Origin: Lamellibrachia columna | Taxonomy: Eukaryota; Annelida; Polychaeta; Sabellida; Siboglinidae | Direction: 5' to 3' | DNA length: 64,000 bases | NCBI GenBank assembly: GCA_963662155.1 | Contig: OY759273.1 | Span: 31,403,536 to 31,467,535 of the forward strand | Shown here: positions 46,101 to 56,539 of the stretch, piece by piece | Numbering within the stretch: the stretch's first letter is position 1 | Layout of the letters: every line of letters starts with the position of its first letter | Notes under the pieces: generated by a model | What the model was told of the DNA's origin: nothing | What the model saw: the letters and a program-made list of their open reading frames with translations, nothing else | Databases searched by the model: none | Translations under genes and position numbers: made by a program

Positions 46101-47620
46101 CTCGTTGGTGCATGGCTCTAGTTTGGTTGTGTCCTTGTGGCCACGCGTTTATTTCACACTTGTGTCAAAGGTTGACACCAGCTCCTTCATATCAGGTGGT
46201 GTTTCCTTTCCGATGTGATCGGCCAGGAAGTCGAACAACTCTTCCTTGTTGGTTGGAATCAACATGGAGGAAAGACTTCCAGTTTCTAGGAAGTGGTATT
46301 GTCGCCATAACTCGTCTACGTTGCCCGGTTCCCCTACTTTCTCGAGTGATTTGCTTAATGCTGTTCTTGATATAGCGGTCCCACACTGTGTTCAACCTAC
46401 TGACATTCTGCAAGCGTCGTCGGATGTAGAGCATGAGTACGCACACTGCATAGTCATTGAAGCTGGTTCTAACACCTTAAGGTGGTAGCATGTTAACGAT
46501 GGCACACCGTCCAACACTTCAGCATCCACAACCGGGTCACAACCAGGAACTACTTGGTCTGGTGTTGTTGACATGTAGGCATTACACAAGACCGGACTTT
46601 GTGCAGTGTCGCAGACTTCCTTTGTTTGAGATTGATGGTGGCAGGCCTGGTTTTCGTGGGCGAATAACTCGTGTGTGGTTTCCGCTACATGACTGGCAAG
46701 AAATGTACAGTCGAGAGAGCAAAGCACAGTTCGACTTCAGTGAGGCCACCTAATGCTGGCTTCTGCTTCGGACCTACTTTGGTGCTGTCCCGAACAGGGA
46801 AAGGTTGTTCTTTGGCATAGTGTCTGTCAGCGGTTTCTCACACAAGAAAAATCTCCTACAAAAATGCGTCACATTGCGCTTGGCCAATTGTTTCTGCTGT
46901 TTTCAGGGTCTGAACTACTGAGCTTTATGTTAAGTGTGACCAATATCTTCACCGTCGTAAAAAAAAATGGGTTACCCATGCGACGTACAATTCCAGTCAA
47001 CTCTCCCACATCTTTCCTGAGCTCTGCCTGCACAGCTGTCGACTGTTCGTGGTGTTTTCCATCATGGTTGCCATTGTGTTCATCAAACTCATTTACTAGT
47101 CTTGCTATTTCGGTCAAACCCACGGCCCCTCTATCTCCCTTTAGGACATCATTTAGCTGTTCGTGGGTTTGATCCAGTGCCATTGATGAGAAGTTGTGTC
47201 CTGTCTTTTGCAACGGCTTGCGCGAACTGGCGGTAAACACTTGGATGTGTGTTCTTCAGGCGGATCAAGTCTCTGACATGGACTGGCAGCCACCTCGAGT
47301 AGTGCGTACGATCCTTGGCAAAGAACCATGGGGCCAACTTCCTGAGCGTCTCTACATACAACTGGAAGTTGCCTTCTCTCAGCAATCTCACAAACTGCAT
47401 GACCAGGAGCTCGAGTGAGATTGTCATACTCCAGTACAGGAACTGTGGGTGAAGTTCTGACTTTGTTTGGTACCATTCACGGAATGTAGGCATGGCATGC
47501 ATGTCAAGATACTGTTGGTTGTCAGCTCTATTTAGAACACTGAGACTAGCGGCTGTTACATGATGGGCCCATCTTGTCCGTGTTACGTGTCCGCCCTCCA
47601 GCATGGAGTTTGCCCTACCT
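45574..47620 (-). pseudogene. Transposon gene relic with PWFFAKDRTHYSRW and GCD motifs
   Basis: Minus strand, N to C. About 47,604-47,150 reads YWSMTISLELLVMQFVRLLR, then LRKLAPWFFAKDRTHYSRWL and PVHVRDLIRLKNTHPSVY. About 47,190-46,900 reads ALDQTHEQLNDVLKGDRGAV and GLTEIARLVNEF. The equivalent of copy A's GCD region (SSFTG, VNEARK, IENIPLTEA) lies at about 45,890-45,574. Several frameshifts and stops separate the pieces. These blocks belong together in a recalled family of uncharacterised transposon-encoded proteins of marine invertebrates. Their adjacency to copy C's repeats suggests this is the internal gene of that element. Function unknown. Confidence 0.65.
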
Positions 47621-48530
47621 GACGTTGTGATGTTTGTTTCGACAAGAGCACTTGACCACCTACTACCATTCAGCCAGTCACCTACTGCGATTTGTTGTTC
47701 ATGCTGTAGTGCATTTCAGGCTAAATTATGCTGATAAATGATCATGTAGTTGCGTGTCCTTCGACTTCGTGCATCACCCACATTCGTGACAACTTTGTAT
47801 TGTATCGTTTTCTCACTTCCGTCTGATGCCTTCCGCTCGCACAAAAAAACATTTTAAAGTAACGAGTGTATAAAAACCAGTTTCCTTCGATAAGGTATTT
47901 ATTATACGGGTTCATAACTAACACATTAAAACGGTAATATACCTTCTGTTACACAGCGCAAAGCAGCTGCATTCCCCGATCCCCTTAAAACAAAACCCCC
48001 CCCCAAAAAATGGCCGCTTATCAGCTAATATCAGGTGATAGTACTACTAACATTATTATCTTGGGTGATATTACAACAGTTACTACAATATTAAGTAACT
48101 AGATATTGTCGAACATAATAGGCCAATTCACCTGATCACTTTTAATTATTCTATTCCATACAAAAAGGGTGCTATTTTCGATATATGCAAATGAGGCAAT
48201 CATCCAATCACATTAACTTTTATCTTAATCGATTTATTGTATTCCAAAACGATAGGCTAGCATTTTATATCACCAAAAATGTTTATTATAAGTGAAGATA
48301 TCCCCACAGAAATGTACTTCGGGATTTCATTGCGGCCATTTTGAGTATGGTGCCATGCCCCCTTAAAATGCAAATTTCGTCGTTTTACAATCTGAAAAAT
48401 CCATGTGCTAAGAAGCTCTAGTAGATAAGCCGATGGCTTCCTTTTCCATTTGCAATTTGGCCATTTGCCTTGGATGGCAGTCTTGTTAAATCTTGTTAAA
48501 TATTTATGACTAGCAGAGTTACTCGGCGTT
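47621..48530. other. Intergenic, no gene recognised
   Basis: Nothing supported. A C9-10 run followed by A6 lies near 47,996-48,010. TCTTGTTAAA is directly duplicated at 48,481-48,500. Confidence 0.4.
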
Positions 48531-48534
48531 GGAA

Positions 48535-48624
48535 GGGGAGAAAAGGCAGCCATACGGATTTTCCACTGATCTCTATATAATAATGTAGATCAGTGGAAAA
48601 TACGTATGTATGCCTTTTCTCCCC
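48535..48624. repeat. 90-bp imperfect hairpin
   Basis: GGGGAGAAAAGGCAGCCATA, then CGGATTTTCCACTGATCT, pairs with AGATCAGTGGAAAATACGTA and then TGTATGCCTTTTCTCCCC around a loop of about 14 bases. The arms are about 37 bp with few mismatches. The phrase CAGAGTTACTCGGCGTTG next to it recurs at 51,954 as CAGAGTTACCCGGCGTTG. Confidence 0.8.
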
Positions 48625-48631
48625 GTGTTAT

Positions 48632-49097
48632 ATATGTCAGTTGTCTTTTCTAAGTGAAGCCACTGTCAGCTACAGTACGACTAAAATGTAGCAAATCTTT
48701 TTTTCACAAATCGTATTTGCGTAGATACAGTGTTACCAGAATGTAGATAATGTTTGTTTGTTATGCTATGCATAGAAACTGTCTATCCATAAACACCTCT
48801 ATGGGGAACAGACAAACTCGAATAACTTGAAAAGTAATCAAAATTGCTGTATACATCCAGCGGCAAATATGTAGGAATTAGTATTATCTTTACGATAACA
48901 TAGAAAACAAAATAATTCCACTGTTGCAACTTCCGCCACAGCCTTTTTGAAATTGTGACCCCCACACCCGGGGGCACCGTGGGGATGGTTCCACATTTGA
49001 CCATCCTATGTCCGTCAGAAGGGTCCCTGGTCACCTTGCAAAGTTTCGTCCGGATCGGCTCACAAATGCGGCCGTGCATAAGACACAACAGACACGC

Positions 49098-49142
<45 letters not shown>

Positions 49143-49145
49143 TAC
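48632..49145 (+). mobile_element. LINE-tail-like repeat, copy 2, ending in (GACA)n
   Basis: Same block order as 22,845-23,420, with about 90% identity by eye. Starts TATATGTCAGTTGTCTTTTC and ends in about 11 GACA units followed by TACATACAGACGG. Confidence 0.65.
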
Positions 49146-49169
49146 ATACAGACGGCTTACTTCAGCGCG

Positions 49170-49235
49170 CTGACGCGCGGAGATTTGGCGCGTTGGCGCG
49201 TTGGCGCGTTGGCGCGTTGGCGCGTTGGCGCGCCC
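49170..49235. repeat. 8-bp GCGCGTTG tandem repeat
   Basis: Six or so TTGGCGCG units, the GC-rich counterpart of the shorter run at 23,440-23,465 and of the inverted CGCCAACG run at 39,403-39,430. Always located between a (GACA)n tail and the (TA)n-associated fragment. Confidence 0.9.
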
Positions 49236-49355
49236 GATACAGTAGGTGCAGTGGCAATTCGGGCAAGCAAGTGTGAAGTGATCGATTAGTTTGGAAAATA
49301 GATATACTATCACTATTAGGTGCAATGAAAATTGTTACCTGATAGATGAATCATG

Positions 49356-49526
<171 letters not shown>

Positions 49527-49689
49527 CCAGATTTTAATTTCACCATTTTCTAGCCGTTGCAGTGCCAAACCTTGTATTTTATTTGCCTGGTTTATTTCAT
49601 AAATAAAAATTATTTTGTGAGGATTGTAAGTATCTTACAAAATGTCTGTCATAAACGTGACGTTTTTTGACTTAAAAATAAGACAAAAC

Positions 49690-49803
49690 TGCACTGTTTT
49701 TGTGTTTTGCCCCGGCATCTGGGAGGACATGCCCTGACATGGGGCAAGTCCGCCCATGCTTGGGTAGTCAGCTTTGGATATTGTCTTGTAATAGTTTTGC
49801 CAT
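49690..49803 (+). mobile_element. Partial copy of the right part of the TA-flanked transposon
   Basis: CCCCGGCATCTGGGAGGACA, then TGGGGCAAGTCCGCCCATGC and CAGCTTTGGATATTGTCTTG, parallel 39,026-39,131. No terminal repeat remains. Confidence 0.75.
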
Positions 49804-49894
49804 TAAATAAAAAAATAATTAATTAAAATACATAACATTAGTGAATATAATTATTACAATACAGACATTACATAAAATAACACAATAAAAGTAA

Positions 49895-50150
<256 letters not shown>

Positions 50151-50154
50151 GCCG

Positions 50155-51690
50155 CGTTTCCGAAGTCGAGTCGCCACGTAACAAGTGCGTGTACAAGCGT
50201 CTTGCACGCTCTGAGCGGTAGAGATGAGCGTATTCGCGTTATGCCACGTAGTTGGGCGTAGGCAGTCCGGCAGGTACGGCTAAAGTGAGCGGTTATCGAC
50301 ATCGTGGAGTCGAGCTGTACACCAAGGTCACATATGTTGGCTGAAGTGCAGATGTTACATCCGCAGATGTCGATGTGAATAGGAGCACGGTTGTTCAGTG
50401 CTGAGATTAGCATCGCCTCTGGCTTCGTCTCGTTTAGAAGTGGGTAGGGCGATGCCAGCCATACTTTCACGTCAATAACACAACGTCAATAACACAACGG
50501 AATATCCTGTCGGCGGCGAGAGCAGAATCATTACGCGGAAAGTCAACGTACAGGTGGGCATCATCTGCGTAGACGTGGTAGCGAATTCCGTGGTTTGAGA
50601 AGATCTCTAAAAAATAAAGGTACTTTCTTATATAGCGCGGTATCTAGTCCTAGGGAGTATTCAAAGCGCTTTATACTTCACACCTGAAGCATTCGGCCAC
50701 GCTGCAATGACTGCGCGAAGACTATTCGTTGCGATATCCATCTCGGTATGTAGCCAGGTACTCATGTATACAGCTGAGTGGCAACTGTGGCAATGTGGGA
50801 TGAAAGAAATTGTCAAAGCTTCGAAACGGTAGGAAGAGGATTTGAACCCGAGTTCTGTCGATTGAGAGCCCGACGTTCTACTGATACATTACCGCGTCCC
50901 AGAAAGACCTGCACAGTAGACAGGAACTCCATGTCACAGTTGAATGTTGCAAGAAAGATGACCGTCAACACTGACGCGCTGTGTTCGGTCGGTGAGATAG
51001 GACGCAAACCAGCAAAGTGCTTCGCCTCGCACGCCGATTCGGTCTAATTCTGCGAGAAGAAGGTCGTGGTCGATCGTATCGAACGCAGCGCTGAGGTCAA
51101 GCAACACCAGAACTACATGCTTACGAGCATCCAGTGAACGCAAGATATCATCCCGAATACACACAATCCCTGTCTCAATGCTGTGTAACGGGCTGTAGGC
51201 GCTCTGAAAGTTGTATCCGATGCCAAGGCGTTCAAGTAACTTGGATGAGTTCAGAAGGTTCCAGATAGGTCGGTAGCTGGCGTAGTAGTCAAGGGGAAGA
51301 CCGGAACGTTTCAGAAGAGTCGTGAAGACAGCGCGCTTTAGGCGTGCCGGAACAGTAGAAGAATTGCGATGTTCAGTGGATCAATCTTAGCGACTTTGTC
51401 TTGCCATTTTCGATCAGTGCCGTTACTTCTTTGAGCGAAGCCGGTTGAAACGCAAGCACAGGCGAAGAAATAACACATGGCTGCGCGTTATCGACATTAG
51501 CTGACGGACGCTGGATTTGGCTGCGGAGTGAGTAGATCATGTCGTCGAAGTGATAAGCGAAACGGTCGGCAACAGCGTCAGGGCCACTATCGTCGTTAGT
51601 AAGAAGGTTCATGCATTTACGACCGAGAAGGTTATTTGCAATACGAAACATTGTTCGGTTGTCGTTCGAGGCTGACTCGATCTCCATACT
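50155..51690 (-). pseudogene. CR1-like LINE reverse transcriptase, interrupted
   Basis: Minus strand from 51,690 down: FRIANNLLGRKCMNLLTND (pre-RT region), VVLVLLDLSAAFDTIDHDLL (RT motif A), GEALCWFASYLTDRTQRVSV, then an insertion at about 50,607-50,935. After it come YHVYADDAHLYVDFP (intact YADD catalytic box), then NETKPEAMLIS, ICDLGVQLDSTMSITAHFSR and YAQLRGITRIRSSLPLRACK. Both catalytic motifs are intact in residues, but the frame is broken and the insertion splits the palm domain. The 3' end stops at the (CA)n tract. Younger and better preserved than the copy at 11.2-12.0 kb. Confidence 0.85.
50607..50935 (-). mobile_element. SINE- or MITE-like insertion with tRNA-like segment
   Basis: Splits the CR1 palm domain. 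Starts TACTTTCTTATATAGCGCGG and ATTCAAAGCGCTTTATAC, words known from dispersed short repeats in many aquatic animals. At 50,835-50,905, GGATTTGAACCCGAGTTCTG followed by GAGAGCCCGACGTTCTACTG on the plus strand reads, in reverse, like the 3' half of a tRNA (T-arm and anticodon arm). No complete cloverleaf is seen, so I call it a tRNA-related repeat and not a tRNA gene. Confidence 0.5.
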
Positions 51691-51930
51691 GTAAAACACC
51701 TCTATGTGGTACAGACAAACTCTAATAACTTGAAAAGTTTTACATTTGTTGCACATATCCAGCGGCATATAGGTATGCATAATTATTATATTTACGATGA
51801 CACAGAAATCTAAATTATTCCATGGTTGAAACTTCCACTACAACCTTTTTGAAATGTTGACCCTATCCACAGGGACCCCGTGGGGATGGTGACGCAACAG
51901 ACAAAAAGAAATACAAACATACAGAGGTTT
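51690..51930 (+). mobile_element. LINE-tail-like repeat, copy 3 (partial)
   Basis: AACACCTCTATGTGGTACAG, CATATCCAGCGGCATATAGG, AACCTTTTTGAAATGTTGAC and GGACCCCGTGGGGATGG, in family order. The block containing the CTTTGCAAAG segment is deleted before ACGCAACAGACA, and there is no GACA expansion. Confidence 0.65.
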
Positions 51931-52210
51931 TGATTTAAATATTAGACTAGCAGAGTTACCCGGCGTTGCACGGTATTTTTCACTGATCGACAGTATTGTA
52001 TAGGTCATTGGTATTTTCTAGTTGAAGCCTCGGTTAGCTACAATGTTGTACAATGAATAAATTCGGCATTTATTCAGGAAACAGCGTTTTTCATGATCCG
52101 AGTTGATAACGATCGACCCCCATGGGGGCTAAGGGGCACTGTTTCGGCAAAAAAATTTAAACTACTCTAACGTCTGAACCGTTGATCCGTCATCAATATA
52201 TGATGTTTTT
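51931..52210. other. Dispersed-repeat-like DNA, no gene
   Basis: Contains CAGAGTTACCCGGCGTTGCA, a phrase shared with 48,515, then GTTGAAGCCTCGGTTAGCTA, which echoes the start of the LINE-tail repeats. Probably another diverged relative. Confidence 0.4.
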
Positions 52211-52212
52211 AT

Positions 52213-52310
52213 TAGGGGTGCAACGATACATCGAACTATCGATGTATCGCAATAGTCGATGTAACGATGCAATACTATCGATAGTAAATTGAACTATCGA
52301 TAGTTATCTT
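52213..52310. mobile_element. hAT-like terminus with TATCGATA subterminal repeats
   Basis: TAGGGGTGCAACGATACATC is like the terminal repeat of widespread hAT-type elements (recalled). It is followed by several ATCGATGTATCG, TATCGATAG and similar inverted words. The matching right end was not found downstream, so this is a solo or truncated end. Confidence 0.45.
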
Positions 52311-53430
52311 CGACAGAGTACGGTTGTAGTAGTCGATGATCATTGTTTGCTTTCCGTAAAGGTGTCCTTGGCCAACTGTGCGGTGTTCAGTTCTCGATTT
52401 CATTTGTGTTGACAACGTGGAGAAAAGATTACATCTTAGTGTGGACGAGCTCAAGTACGTTTTGTGAGAACAACATCGTCCCACGTCCTCTGCTGCTGAC
52501 TACTGGACGACCCGTGTACGCGAATTCGGAATTAGTTCAGATATGATTTAATCGCGGATGGCAGTAATAGTGATCTTAATGGTTTTACAAATGTAAGCTA
52601 CTTGAAGTCGAGTGAAGTCTCTGAAGGAAAGTCATTGCTATGCTACACATAGATGAGAAAATTGTTGGACTCTCGATAAGCCAATGGTTTCCTTGTCCAC
52701 TTGCCATCTGGAACTTTTTGTTTTGGGATAGCAATCTTGTTCAATCTTGTTAAATATTTTCATACGCATGTCAAATGGGTAACTGGTGTGTGACAAACAT
52801 TGAACACGATATAAAAAAGTATACATGCTTGAAAAACCAAAACGCTACCCGCTACAATATTTTACCAAAACAACATGTATCATTACTGCCAAGTTTCACC
52901 CATCTGCCTTTGCATTTGGTAATATAGCTAGGGTCAGATTGCGAATGTTAAGTAACTAATAACCGGAATAACCCGGAAGGCCTCACGTGCATCACATAAC
53001 ATTAACCAAAAGGTGAAATCACGTGAACTGTACGACGGAAGTTCAGCACGTAATTTGCGCGAATCTTTTGCCGTGCGATGAAACAATCGCGTACGTATGG
53101 CAACGCATGGTCAATCGTGTTCGAAATTATTCAAACGTTAGATCAGCCGATTTTTTTTTCGTTATTTCCGTCTCTCTAATTTGAAAGTACAAGTTGTGCT
53201 TCTATCGACAATCGTTCCCGCGATGCATTGCGTTTCTAAACGGACGCCGTATCGCGATTGTAACATGACAGTAGTTATAGAGAGCATTACGTTCCGCAAT
53301 TCCGCTCCGTATGAGCTCAGCTGAGCTGAGCCTTCTGGTCAAGCCTATGGTCGTATCCGGTCAGCACGTGTCGGATTTTAGTTATTGGGGGTCGTATCTG
53401 GTGAGTAAGGGTCGTGTTTTGGTCATACCT
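52311..53430. other. Intergenic, no gene recognised
   Basis: Nothing supported. TGAGCTCAGCTGAGCTGAGC near 53,310 is a short palindromic stretch. Confidence 0.4.
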
Positions 53431-53435
53431 AGGGG

Positions 53436-53454
53436 TCTGACGTAGCCTGCTTAG

Positions 53455-53494
<40 letters not shown>

Positions 53495-53508
53495 CTAAGC
53501 AGGCTACG

Positions 53509-53602
<94 letters not shown>
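53436..53602. repeat. Hairpin inside paired (TA)n tracts
   Basis: CGTAGCCTGCTTAGGAATAT, then (TA)n, then TATTCCTAAGCAGGCTACG forms a perfect inverted repeat around TA. A second pure (TA)n tract of about 90 bp follows directly. Confidence 0.9.
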
Positions 53603-53604
<2 letters not shown>

Positions 53605-53980
53605 TACAGCGGTTATCAAGCAAAAAGTTGATGAAACCTTTTGAAATTGTATAAGTTAATATGTAACACCTATTCCGAGTCGCTTGTCAATTGGGCTTCT
53701 GGAACATTGTAGCAAATTATTTAGACTCGGAGCTGTCATGCCGCCCTTATCACAAAATTATAGAATTCTATAAACTCAATCGTCAATAAAATTCTAAGGA
53801 AATTATACAAATGTATAATTATATTGAAGTCTACAGAGTATAGTACCTATGGAAAACTGAAGTTCTTCAAATTCGACATATTTAATTTACGTCTACTTCA
53901 ATTTTCTTTTAAAAAATATAGAATTTTACAGAGCATAGTAGAATATTGTATAGAAAACCGTAGATTACTACTAGACACTG
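53603..53980. other. Upstream of the plus-strand STELLO-like gene, AT-rich
   Basis: AT-rich DNA with short repeated TATAGAATTCTA/AATATAGAATTTTA-like words. No gene seen. Confidence 0.35.
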
Positions 53981-53986
53981 CATGAT

Positions 53987-54140
53987 ATTATGACCTGGCG
54001 TCATTTGTTTTCCCAGGGCAACCGATGTATGATATTATGACCTGGCGTCATTTGTTTTCCCAGGGCAACCGATGAAAGAAAGTTCAAAAATTATGACCTG
54101 GCGTCATTTGTTTTCCCAGGGCAACCGATGAAAGAAAGTT
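53987..54140 (+). promoter_or_regulatory. Triplicated ~40-bp element directly before the STELLO-like start codon
   Basis: ATTATGACCTGGCGTCATTT followed by GTTTTCCCAGGGCAACCGATG occurs three times, with TGACCTGGCG at 53,991, 54,038 and 54,094. Copies 2 and 3 are also followed by AAAGAAAGTTCAAAA. The third copy ends 15 bases before the ATG. Each copy has an interrupted dyad ATGAC-CTGGC-GTCAT and a GGCAACC word like an RFX/X-box half site. Promoter or 5'-UTR role is inferred from position and from the exact conservation of the copies. Confidence 0.55.
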
Positions 54141-54144
54141 CAAA

Positions 54145-54273
54145 ATGAGTGTCAACGAAACACTGCTACGGACATTGAGAAGAACACCAGCAAATCGACT
54201 TCGTTGTTATTGCCTGATTGGCGTTCTCTTTGCCACTACCATCATATACGTAACCAGTGTTCATCCAGACTTG
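54145..54273 (+). CDS. STELLO-like first exon: type II signal anchor (plus-strand gene)
   Basis: ATG at 54,145 opens 43 codons. MSVNETLLRTLRRTPANRLR is a basic, hydroxylated cytosolic tail; CYCLIGVLFATTIIYVTSV is the membrane helix; HPDL ends the exon. The donor G|GTAAAT at 54,273/54,274 is in phase 0. This is the same design as the first exon of the minus-strand paralogue (14,217-14,309). A possible extra exon at 54,372-54,445 (acceptor CTTCAG, donor A|GTAAAT, encoding DHAHTGSGHHHAGKTK) ends in phase 2. No phase 2 acceptor exists ahead of the next exon, so I leave it out. Confidence 0.65.
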
Positions 54274-55085
54274 GTAAATATTTACATCCTCTTTTGAAGA
54301 ATGTGAAACATATTTATAATAATGTTAGTTATGTATATTTGCAAATATAAATGCAACTGTTCTGTCTTCAGGACCATGCTCATACGGGCAGTGGGCACCA
54401 TCATGCGGGCAAAACCAAATTCTTGTTTACGTTTTGTTTGAATCAGTAAATATTACACGTAAATCTCATACATCTCATACATACATGTTGCTTTTGGTGA
54501 AAATCCTTTCATTTATATACCATAAAGTAGTGCGTGACTATGCGTGTCTGTTCCCTCGTGTCTCAGTCATGTATGGGGCTGATATTTTGTCGGCGCGCCC
54601 GGGTACCCATCGGGATGGTTCGTTAATTTATAAAAACCCACCGGGGGTGGGGTGGGGATATTACGAAGGAACCTATGTGGGCATTTGACATAGGTTATGT
54701 AGCTTAGAACAATAGCAGGTCATAAGATTGTTCACAAAGCTATGCGTGTTTTCGACGATTGTTCCGAGTTACGTGATCTACATAAAACGTCTACATAAGT
54801 TCCTTCGTACGGTACGGATTTTTGGGGCATTGGCATTGCCTACCAAAACTTGACTGAATACTGCAAGGAGTCATTAGCTCTTGCAGTGACTGTCATTTCT
54901 CCCGTGCAACGCCGGATAATTCGGCTAATAATACATAATTTAAACAGTAAGGGGAGGGGGCTACATACTGTTTAAAAAGTAATCCGAAAGTACATACGTT
55001 GTAAATAACCCGAAATTGTATCTGCTGAATAAACGTAACCACGAACATGTCCAACTCACGCCTTGCAACCATCTTTGTGCTGGAG

Positions 55086-55255
55086 ATCACTGCTGCTAAA
55101 GCTGCTGACCGACCGTATGGCGGACTTGGCAAGCACACCAAGTGGATCGTGGCGACAACAATCAATCACCCCACGAAGGCCCTGATCGCTCTCAGTCAAC
55201 TGAACGACTGGAAGTTGGTGGTTGTTGGCGATCGCAAGACTCCAAGCGGGTGGGC
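55086..55255 (+). CDS. STELLO-like exon with KWIVATTINHP (plus-strand gene)
   Basis: Encodes HTKWIVATTINHPTKALIAL and DWKLVVVGDRKTPSGW, which match the first conserved block of DUF288/STELLO proteins (an alpha/beta start with a GD turn). The donor GGC|GTAAGT leaves phase 2. The acceptor is less certain. CTGGAG ending at 55,085 is in phase 0 with the first exon and yields a total of 716 aa. Alternatives at 55,134 and 55,143 are also in phase 0. An in-frame stop at 55,026 rules out starts before 55,029. Confidence 0.75.
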
Positions 55256-55388
55256 GTAAGTGTTTCAATTAGAACATATGTTTTGCAATTTAAGTTTGAA
55301 TTGTTTTTTATATATTTGACGACATGTCATGAAAACCTAAAAAACTGTTGAGGAGAAAGGCTGAAAAACACCAGCTCAAACAGTGTGT

Positions 55389-55429
<41 letters not shown>

Positions 55430-55973
55430 TTCATGCGTACGTGCGCGTGTGTGTATTGTACGGCTTGTATTTGGATATGTATTTGTAAATACATTTCTAT
55501 GTAACAATTTCACGTATTAATAGTTATGTTTGCCAACCTCGTGAATGGTATATGCGTAGTTGCATTTGATCAATGTTATATGACACCCTCCCTGTTGTGA
55601 ACCTAATTACTTTCAAAGACGACTATAGTACATGTATCATACACCGTGGTTTATTGTGACAAGTTGTCCTCTGTAGCAGGTTTGACTGCACAGTGTAATT
55701 GATCTTCACTGTGTCATAATGAAATATTACAAATACATTAGCTACCTACGCCTACTGGCATATAAAGTATCAGACACAATTGTATTAAATGTCAAATATA
55801 AATCCTGATCTCCGATTTTCGCATCAACGTTCATGGTCTGTGCACGTATGAGGGTTTATTAATTTTGATAGTCAACCATCAGCCCATAGTCCTATGATAT
55901 TAGCCCATGATGTCAATTGTCACTCTTTTGTAAACTAGTTTTAATGCCCCAGCCCTGTCAAATTTTGTTGCAG
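55256..55973 (+). other. Intron of the plus-strand STELLO-like gene
   Basis: Contains a (GTGC)n microsatellite at about 55,386-55,445. Nothing else seen. Confidence 0.6.
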
Positions 55974-56094
55974 GATACCTGGGGTTGTCTTTCTTGACGT
56001 GGCTGCCCAAAAGGCACTGGGATACAGGACCACTCCACTGTTACCATACGACAGGTATACAAGGAAAACAGTTGGCTATCTCTTTGCAATTGAG
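55974..56094 (+). CDS. STELLO-like internal exon (plus-strand gene)
   Basis: A 121-bp exon between TTGTTGCAG and GAG|GTACGG. After the split codon it reads IPGVVFLDVAAQKALGYRTT, then LLPYDRYTRKTVGYLFAIE. In plant STELLO proteins the equivalent region also ends YLYAIQ, just before HGA and the acidic motif. Entry phase 2 and exit phase 0 equal those of the minus-strand paralogue's exon at 7955-8069. Confidence 0.85.
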
Positions 56095-56267
56095 GTACGG
56101 TTATTGCACAATAGTAACAAATACCAGTTTCCTAGTATGCATGGGACATCTTGTAATTCGTCACCATTCCCCTGACGAATTCCCTTGCTGTTGGGACAGT
56201 TTTCGTGTTAGACGAAATTACACAAAATTAATGTGATACACACATATACACACACATGCATACATAC

Positions 56268-56316
<49 letters not shown>

Positions 56317-56539
56317 GGCATACATGCAGGCATATATGTTACACATGTAAAACAAAAGTAAACTATTTTTACAAAGTAGTTTCATATTTAACACCTCCAT
56401 ACCTAACAGTCATTTCTTCACAATATTCTACAGCTTGAAAATATGCAATATGCTAGAGTTTGAATTGGGTAAATAATATCGCTGAACACTGTATTTATGT
56501 AACATGTGTAGTTACATTTGTCATTATTCTGTGACACAG
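56095..56539 (+). other. Intron of the plus-strand STELLO-like gene
   Basis: Contains a (CATA)n microsatellite at about 56,236-56,312. The acceptor is GTGACACAG ending at 56,539. Confidence 0.7.

Noticed and set aside
46246..47172. Plus-strand frames of 80-139 codons over the transposon gene relic
   Set aside because: Antisense to the minus-strand relic that carries recognisable family motifs.
50835..50905. A tRNA gene on the minus strand
   Set aside because: Only a tRNA-like half is present and it sits inside a dispersed repeat. No complete cloverleaf seen.
54372..54445. Extra exon DHAHTGSGHHHAGKTK in the plus-strand STELLO-like gene
   Set aside because: Good splice signals, but its phase 2 end has no phase 2 acceptor ahead of the next coding exon. 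Could be a minor or non-coding exon.
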